A stretch of DNA of 64,000 bases from Takakia lepidozioides (Eukaryota > Streptophyta > Takakiopsida > Takakiales > Takakiaceae), in contig CM060731.1 in the NCBI GenBank assembly GCA_030704615.1, positions 25,172,001-25,236,000 of the forward strand, in the 5' to 3' direction. Each line of letters opens with the position of its first letter. Positions within the stretch are counted from its first letter, which is position 1. Both the position numbers and the translations under genes were made by a program. A model generated the notes under the pieces. It worked only from the letters and a program-made list of their open reading frames with translations. It searched no databases and was not told the origin of the DNA. This document shows, in pieces, positions 56,945 to 64,000 of the stretch.

Positions 56945-59900
56945 TTAAGGCAGGTCTATGGTCATCAGTGCTGTATCGACATCACAACACACTGGTCCTT
57001 TACCTTGCTCTAAAAGTCGCCAGAGACATTGCATCTGGCGGGGGTTCTGATAGTGGGCTATAGTGTAGCCAGATTCACAGCCCACGTGGAAGAATTGCCC
57101 ATCATTAACGTAGTTAACGTGCTTGCCACGCTGCTGCTTGAAAGCCTCAATCCACATACCCATTGCCACATCTTCCAGCTTGAAGAACTGCATACTCCAG
57201 CACACCACCACCCACAAATTAAAAGTTCCATCCCGACTTCCTAAGGGAGCAGAGAGAAGGGAAGATCTTCTTACAAAAAGAATTATTCAATCCTAAATGG
57301 TAAGCCTTGAGTTTAGCCACATAATTGCAGCTTCCTAGCAAATTGTTAACAACCGCTCTATACCCAATAGCTCATAAATCAAGGTCAGCGCTGCTGCTGC
57401 CTAGGGAGGGGAAGATTACCAACGTACCTTCAAGTCCTTTGCCTCATGGGATTTAACAACAAAATGGGCAATGTCTTCAGAGAACACATAGCCAGGTCCA
57501 TGAGCCCACGGTGGGAAAACAGGGTGAGGCCACTCCTGCAACCAACAGTCACACCATCAACTACAGGAAGAGCAGAATATAAGCAACTTCCAATTAGCGT
57601 ACGTAAAATATCAAGAAGTATCATAGGGGTCATGTTTTTTAACTACATTACCATATTGTTTTAAGCCATTACTTGCACCTTTTATTGACCACTGTGGCTT
57701 TCCTCTTCCCGCTTGACATGACGGTTCATCTCTTCTTTCTGAACTGTCATACATGTGTTTCTGGTAGGAACTGCTATGTAAACAACACTCTGGGTGTACA
57801 TCCAAGTGACTACTCAAAAATGTGTCAGACTGACACAGGTTACATGCCTAGAACTCAGTCTCGCGCCGAATACCTCAGGCACACTAGGGCTGCTAAAGGG
57901 CACATCCTGCATTGATCTACCAAGGGTCCCTTGTTGATTGTAACCTCTCAACACAGCACTGCCAGTGCGACCTGAGAGGCAAGACCGTACCTCAAATGTG
58001 ACATACCACTTGCTGGACGGGTCACGTTGCGGTTGGTCAGAGAAACTTATTAGGCCGTAAAGAAGACTATTGTTGTGCTTGGTATTGTGGATAGCATCTG
58101 CGACTGCATCCACTCGCACGAATGTGTCATCATCTGTTTTCATCACGTACTTTGCTTCCACACCCTTGGTCTGTCCAAGCCCCACAAGCAGTAGCTTACT
58201 TTCAGACTCTGATCCATGTGAATACAAGTTGCAGGCAAGTCATACCTCTTGGTGCTAAAAACCTACACCAACAGTAAGATACCCAGTCAGCCATGGCTCT
58301 CTCTCTCCCTCTGCTCTCTCCTCATTCAGTCGATCAAATTACTTCTTTCATTTCTTCGCTCTCTCTTCTGCCAAAGACTTTGATCAGAGGGTGGATCTAA
58401 TTCTGTCAAACCCAGAACCCCCTCTATATATCTCTTTCCTCAGACAATAAATGACCATTTCAAAACACAGGGCATGAGCTTGACATAGGGAACTCCCGCA
58501 CACATCTGGGTGTGCTTGTTTGCAACTCCATCACATATGACTTTGCAGCCGAATCAGACTCAATAGAGGCTTTGACTCCTAGTGTTTCATTTTGAGCACC
58601 AACTTGGGCCTGATTCTCTAATGTTGCTTCATTTTTCGTCCTCGTCAGTGATTCCAATATAACTTTCTTTGCCCTCTTTTCTTTCTTTCTTTTTTTTCTT
58701 TGCATCTCTGCCATTATCACACTCCTCTGGAAAGCTTAGTGACTACCCACAAGGGTTTTTCATGTAGCCGACACCAGAGGGTACAGTCAAGAAGGATATT
58801 CCTCTGCCATTTTCACCGTTAACCCATGGCCTCCCCTGGATGTATACTTGTTTTCTTATTCTTTCTTGAGGTGTGAATGGAAGTGACTCCACAGCCACAT
58901 TGCAAATCTGTACACAGAGTACAGAACCAGTCCCGATATCCGCATCATGCTTTCTGGTATGATGTTGATGCCACCCCTCACATCAGCACTAAATTCATTG
59001 TAAGCGGATTTTTGTCGACTGGGAGTCAACACAAAGGCACTTCCTGGACCTCGCTCATGGAGGTTGTCCAGGGTCAAATGCTAAAAGCCATCAAACTCAA
59101 CTGGCGTGTGCTGGAGACAATAGAACATGGTCCAAGAAGCCGCAGGTGAAGGCATTAGCTCACCAAAATGCAGATGCCCTTGTTAGGTTGTATCAGTCAT
59201 TGCAAAGTGCCTCAGAAAGAGGGCAACTTACAGACTGAAAAACAGGTTTTCTCCTCCCTCTTCAGGCTTCATACATTCAGCCCAACAGCAGCAAGGAGAC
59301 CCTTAGTAAAACGGAAACACATACCGCAAAGATACAGATGGCAAGAGTCTTGAATGTAATGAGGTTGTAGTAGTCCACAAATGGCAGTAGCTGCATATCC
59401 CCATAAGTGAGTGCTTCATTCTGCAGCGCCTTATTCACCTGCTGGTTCTTATGCTGGCCCCCAGAAGTGCCACAGAGCCTGTGAGAGATTGTCACATCCT
59501 CCAGCAACCGAACAAAAACAACGTAAGAGAGAACGACTGCAATTATTGAAAAGGTTGCTGATTCGCAGGATCCAAGCAAGCAGGAGTAAAAATTTGACCA
59601 CAGAAAATACCAGACATAGGACCCCGCAAAGTGGGCTGGGCCATGGTAGTTACCAGTCCCACAAAAAAACGGACAGCAACTGAGCCATTGCGCACGATTG
59701 GGTACTGCATCCAGGACCGGCGCACCCCCATCCTTCGGTCAAAGTTGTTGCTGGTGGAGAAGATTCCTATAAACAGCTCCACTTGTTGGGGTAGTGGTGG
59801 TGCTTTCAGAGAGTTCAGATCGGGCACAAGCGCTGCATCCTCTGAGATGGGTAGTCCATTTACAATCACTGACGGTGTCTTCAGATCACCTTGTATTCGC

Positions 59901-61683
59901 ACTCCATTCACCAAAGAGGGCTCCAGGTTCTGCAAGGAATCTTTAATATCACTATGCATCACATGCAGGGTTCAGCAGAGGTGGTTGACTCCATCTAGCA
60001 TAAAGCAGCTTGCTAATACTTCGTCACCTGCAGGACACAATCTCTATCCATCTTTCCCCCTGACCTTCTTTTTCCTACTCTCCGCAAAGCTGTCCACCAA
60101 CCCAAGGAAAAAGAAAAGCACACCACATATTTGACACTTACCCTGGCCACATGAATGAAACCAAAACCAGGTGGAAATTTTGGTATTGTTGCCCTCCTTG
60201 CTTTTGGAAGTCAACCATAGAAAGGATACTTCGCCCCATTCAGGTCATCCCAAGTTCAGGCCAATGTCGGAGGTCAACCCAATGTAACTAGTCTCACCGG
60301 CAAGATGGAGCAAACCAGTTGGCTAGCAAGGCGTGAGACTTTGGCGGATCACAAGAACAGTGGGAAGGCTACCAACCCGTAGCAGGATATCTGAGGACCG
60401 GATATCATGCCTAAAATCCCAATGCCCTGCAGAGACCCAGCATTCCTGAATGGACATGTCCTAGCTACCTTGGGTTGATGGGCTCCAAAGTCAAGGAGTG
60501 GTCATCTAATAACAAAGACAGTAAACAGAAGGGGAGGATTGCCACACAACCTGGCGGTATTCGAAAGATGAGGTATGTCTCCCATTGACTGTCATGTGGA
60601 AGCCCTCCCACCCCACCCACAGTGTTGCTGCAAACGAAAATCCTTCAGTAAAAGGAAACCAAGGTTTTGCTTCTACAGTGGGATTTAAATGTGACCGCTT
60701 TCCAGGGCCAGACTCCTTCATTGAGATGACCTTCCCAATTTGTGGCATGCAGCGCTCCAGGCCATCCACTGTCACACCCCATTCATCCCACAAGCACACA
60801 CTCTGTAACAGCCTGCATTGAATGTGGGGTTTTGCAAAATGTTGGTCTACGCTGTCTATCCATACATTTATGAAATAGGTTAGTTCTTCCTGTCTCCTGC
60901 ATGTGTACACAAAACTCTTTTCACTATAAGATGCCCACCTAGATTTCTCTCATCAGCATTGGGTGGAGGACAGCGCTCTTCTTCACCCCACTCTACGTCA
61001 TTGGTCCATGTGTTCATGACAATGACAGCATGATTGGTAATCCTGTCACCTCGTAGCCGCACTGAGTACTCAAGGACAATTGGCGGATCTGCTTCCCCAG
61101 GGAGCCTGGCTCCCAACAACTGAATGGCGAATTTTCCAGAAAGACCTCGTGGTGTTCCAACTACTGTGATGGAAGACTCCAGCACCATCCCACATGGAAT
61201 TTCAAGCTCCAAAGGTTGGCGCTTATGGGCAGTTTGATTTAAAGTGTCTATGGAGTAGGGACACTGTTTGTCAGAGCCCTTGCCCCCCAATGGTGTTCCG
61301 ATCTGTGTCCCAGTCTTGTTTTCAGCAGACTCTATTAGCTCACGCCAAGCTAACAGGCCTTCATCAACAGCCCCCTGAGCTTCTGGTGGAAAGGACTCAG
61401 GAATGGACACCATCAGCATGAAGTTATCCCATCCAGGAAATGCCATCAGGTGGGCCAACTTTGATTGATTGCCAACCATGGATGCCGAGAAATTTGATGG
61501 TTCCAGTTGCAGCTTGATGTCACTAATCCTCATTCCTGGTTGAAATGATTCGACAGTATGAAATTGGGAGAGTAGTACTCCAATGGAACGATTTCCCACA
61601 AAGTTAAGAGACATAGTACTCATTACAATAAATATGACCATAACAAGCATCAAAAGCAGACCCCCTGGAAACCTCCTTGTCAT
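56945..61683 (-). CDS. Galectin-domain GT31 hydroxyproline/beta-1,3-galactosyltransferase
   Basis: Golgi type II membrane enzyme that adds galactose from UDP-Gal, most likely to hydroxyproline of arabinogalactan proteins (the plant GALT group of family GT31). Minus-strand exons: 60939-61683, 60551-60768, 59654-59929, 59325-59453, 57991-58170, 57428-57535, 56945-57187; total 1899 bp, 632 residues. The first ATG (61683) precedes TRRFPGG and a membrane anchor, [16 protein letters not shown] (about 9-24). The galectin domain covers about 157-318 ([42 protein letters not shown]). The GT31 domain covers about 370-610: [29 protein letters not shown], the metal-binding MKTDDDTF (Asp 468-470), [29 protein letters not shown]. 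The exon 1/2 join was set by frame and yields a VDGLERC segment. The acceptor choice there is the least certain junction. Confidence 0.92.
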
Positions 61684-64000
61684 TGTTCTGAGAATTGTCC
61701 AGATCGATAATGTGCTTCCCAATTCTCTCTCTCTCCCACATAGGGGCTTTTCAAGGACGTTATAAACTCCTCCCTCACTTCAAAGTTATTGATCTCTTCT
61801 CCTTCTACTTCTTCTGTTCCTCTCCCTCTCTCCCAAGCGACTACTACTCACCAAACCCTACTGTACATTAGCCAATGTCTGTCCTGGAGTCTCCTCTATC
61901 TCTCGAGATCCTTCTACCAAGAAAAAATACACGGAAAGCGCCATCCTGTGCTTTCCAACTCGCAAACCAGAGGAAGTAAACAACTGAGGAAAAGAAACAT
62001 CTCCTTTAAATGCCCCCCCGGGCGACTCCCACTTCTCCCTGAGCGCTGCTCTCAGGTGTCAAGCTGCGAATTACCCAAAAAATGGGTTCTTGGGGCTGAA
62101 AAGAGTCCTATGACCTTTCCGTATATGATGTTGGATTGCCAGGCTGCAAGGCTGGCCCTGCTTCGAAAGGCTTGCAGAACCACAACAGAAATTTCACACC
62201 TTTCCCCTCAGATGATGATGAGACGAATCGCATTTGACTAAGATCTCCACAACTCCTCTCCTTGCAAGAAGGAAGCTCCCCAAAAGACTGGCTCACAAAG
62301 TCCATTAGAGTTTAGCCTCTTGGATCTGCCGATGCATCACACACATCTCAATTACTGCCACGACAGCATGACTGCTGGGCTGGAGAAGAATTGGTCTCTA
62401 CAGCCAGAGTGCCTCGAATTCCAACTTGTGGCCTCAAAAAACCAACTTGGCGAGTTTGGCCCTCATAGTAATACTCCATCTCGAAGGCATGGATCAGGAG
62501 CTAACACCAAATTTAGAAAATTTTAACCGATCTGAGAGGAGCCCATCAAACAAAACTTATCCCTAATCATGGAAGCATTTCCTTGCACGGAAGCCACATG
62601 CAGATACCAATTGATGCCATATGCAATTGTAGAACACAGGTCAACTATTATACGGTAGCTCCCGCGGACAGACAGACAGCGAAGATCTTTGTCAGCTCAG
62701 GAAACCCGAACAGCTTCAGACACCCAAACACAAAACAGGAGTGCGGGGCAAATTACAATGAACGAGCGAGGGGCTGAACAAAAGCAACCCATCACAGACA
62801 AGATCCGATATCCTGAGCATTACAATCGGCCCGTAATAAGAAAATAAGGCATCACTGTAACAGAGGACAATCCAAGACCAATGAATCCAAGGGTGTACCC
62901 AGTACTGTCGAACCCAGGCGTTACTTCTTTCAAGTCACCCATCAGGACAGATCCAGCCGTGCCACTGACGCCATCCATCGAAGACCTTGGCTCCCATATT
63001 CTTCGTTCTCGGTACTTGTTCTTTGCGGCTCCTTCTCACTTGGACTTGTTGTGTGCTGCAACGTGGCATGTTGTTCAGCATATGCTTGACCCTTCCATTC
63101 TCTCACGTCTGCAGTGCGTTGCTTTGACTCTTCTGCCTCTGAAACAACACTTGTTTATTGTCATGGTCTCAAAGTGCATGCCCACGTTGTGTGTGTGCCA
63201 AACAAGTCTTTGCCCACCCGCCCTACAAACACCCTCTACACTTACTAACTTGGGAAAAGGCCTGTCCCATGACTTTGTTGGATGCCTAGACAGGTATTGC
63301 AACACAAAACTCACACAAGACCTCAGAATTGCACTGTTGGGTTGTGCACTTGCCGGCTACAGCCATCTCTCGTCTCATGTGACACTTAGAACATTTCTGT
63401 CTGACCCCATCGCATTCAATGTTTTGTAAATGTTGGGCCTCAACTGTCCCAATGTGAAGTCACCCACAAGAGCCCACAAGTTTGTGAGCATCTTCAAGTA
63501 GCACTAAGTATTGAATGGCAGGCTGGCGTTGCTTAGGAGATGCAAACAGCAGCTCTCCTTTGGTTAATTTTTTTTCTTTTGGTGTTTGTGTACTTGTCAT
63601 GTACAGATGAGGCACACAGAAAATGATTCCCACACAGACTTCATGCCTTCACCAACCAGCCAAAAGATTTTTGAATGGAGGCTGTGGTGTGGGTTTGTCA
63701 CCATGTGGTGAGGGTCAGCATTGTAAAGATGTTATGCCGTGGTACTCTCCCATGTAGAAAGGACAGATAAAGGGATGTCAGACAATTTAGTCGTTTCAGG
63801 CATTGTGGGGTTGAGGTAATTTCTTTTAGGTAATAATATTGGTATAAAGTGTCCCCTGCTCAAATGTTGGAATTTTTATTTTAGTTTTCAATGGTACCCA
63901 GATCCATAGCTCAAAGGCAAAGCCTAGGTTCTTCCTTGTCCAACTCGGCCAAGAGTTGGTATCCTAGAAGACGTTGTCCTACTTTTTGGCCACTAGAAAT
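61684..64000. other. 5' leader and upstream region of the galactosyltransferase; no other gene seen
   Basis: The minus-strand leader begins with a CT/GA-rich tract (about 61724-61740, again at 61797-61835). The open frame 62881-63429 plus (182 codons) has no recognisable domain, no splice structure and no homologous-looking motif, so I do not call it. Nothing else is supported. Confidence 0.4.

Noticed and set aside
60813-60935. Alternative exon 1/2 junctions for the galactosyltransferase using a GC donor or the acceptor at 60812
   Set aside because: The GT donor after 60939 and the acceptor before 60768 keep frame and rebuild the VDGLERC segment expected in this family, so the alternatives are not needed.
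62881-63429. 182-codon plus-strand frame near the right end
   Set aside because: No recognisable family, no splice sites joining other segments; likely open by chance in the region upstream of the galactosyltransferase.

Overview
This window is nuclear DNA of a land plant. Its genes are split by spliceosomal introns with clean GT..AG borders, and the identifiable proteins belong to plant families: a BAHD hydroxycinnamoyl transferase, a plant class I small heat-shock protein, a CCT-domain transcription regulator, a galectin-type GT31 galactosyltransferase, and a coclaurine N-methyltransferase-like enzyme. The shikimate-type HCT carries a long Gly/Ser/Asn-rich insertion in the middle. I recall such an internal extension from moss HCTs, so a moss or other non-seed plant is my best guess, but this is inference and I cannot name a species.

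Layout. (1) 68-1878, minus: the 5' three exons of an RmlD/MAT2B-like NAD(P)-binding reductase that runs off the left edge. (2) 2.1-10.6 kb: a decayed Helitron landscape. Rep and PIF1-helicase remnants lie on the minus strand (about 2.1-5.6 kb). OTU-protease and DUF6570-like remnants lie on the plus strand (about 9.1-10.6 kb). Unassigned plus-strand coding-like fragments and AT-rich repeats lie between them. (3) 11.5-20 kb: repeats (an AT microsatellite, a 73-bp/250-290-bp minisatellite, a foldback-like element) and no recognisable gene. (4) 20146-23446, plus: HCT. (5) 24096-24887, minus: a class I sHSP with a TATA box, heat-shock elements and a nested foldback sequence upstream. (6) 26.5-34 kb: unrecognised decayed coding-like fragments, a strong hairpin, a possible solo LTR and a tRNA-like sequence. 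(7) 34457-38365, minus: an eight-exon SAM-dependent methyltransferase of the CNMT/cyclopropane-synthase-like group. (8) 38.4-48.9 kb: about 10.5 kb without a recognisable gene, with two tRNA-like (SINE-like) sequences and a GC-rich island. (9) 48972-54009, plus: a six-exon CCT-domain gene. (10) 56945-61683, minus: a seven-exon galectin plus GT31 hydroxyproline/beta-1,3-galactosyltransferase. The right end (61.7-64 kb) is leader or intergenic DNA.

The five complete genes are functionally unrelated: phenolic ester metabolism, proteostasis, methyl transfer, transcription and cell-wall glycoprotein glycosylation. There is no operon-like or obvious biosynthetic clustering. HCT/sHSP and CCT/GALT are convergent pairs. 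Exon borders were worked out by eye from splice consensus, reading-frame continuity and family motifs. For the five complete genes the exon lengths sum to an exact multiple of three. The most unusual items are the split, oppositely oriented Helitron remains, the duplicated loop in HCT, and the foldback DNA next to heat-shock elements.
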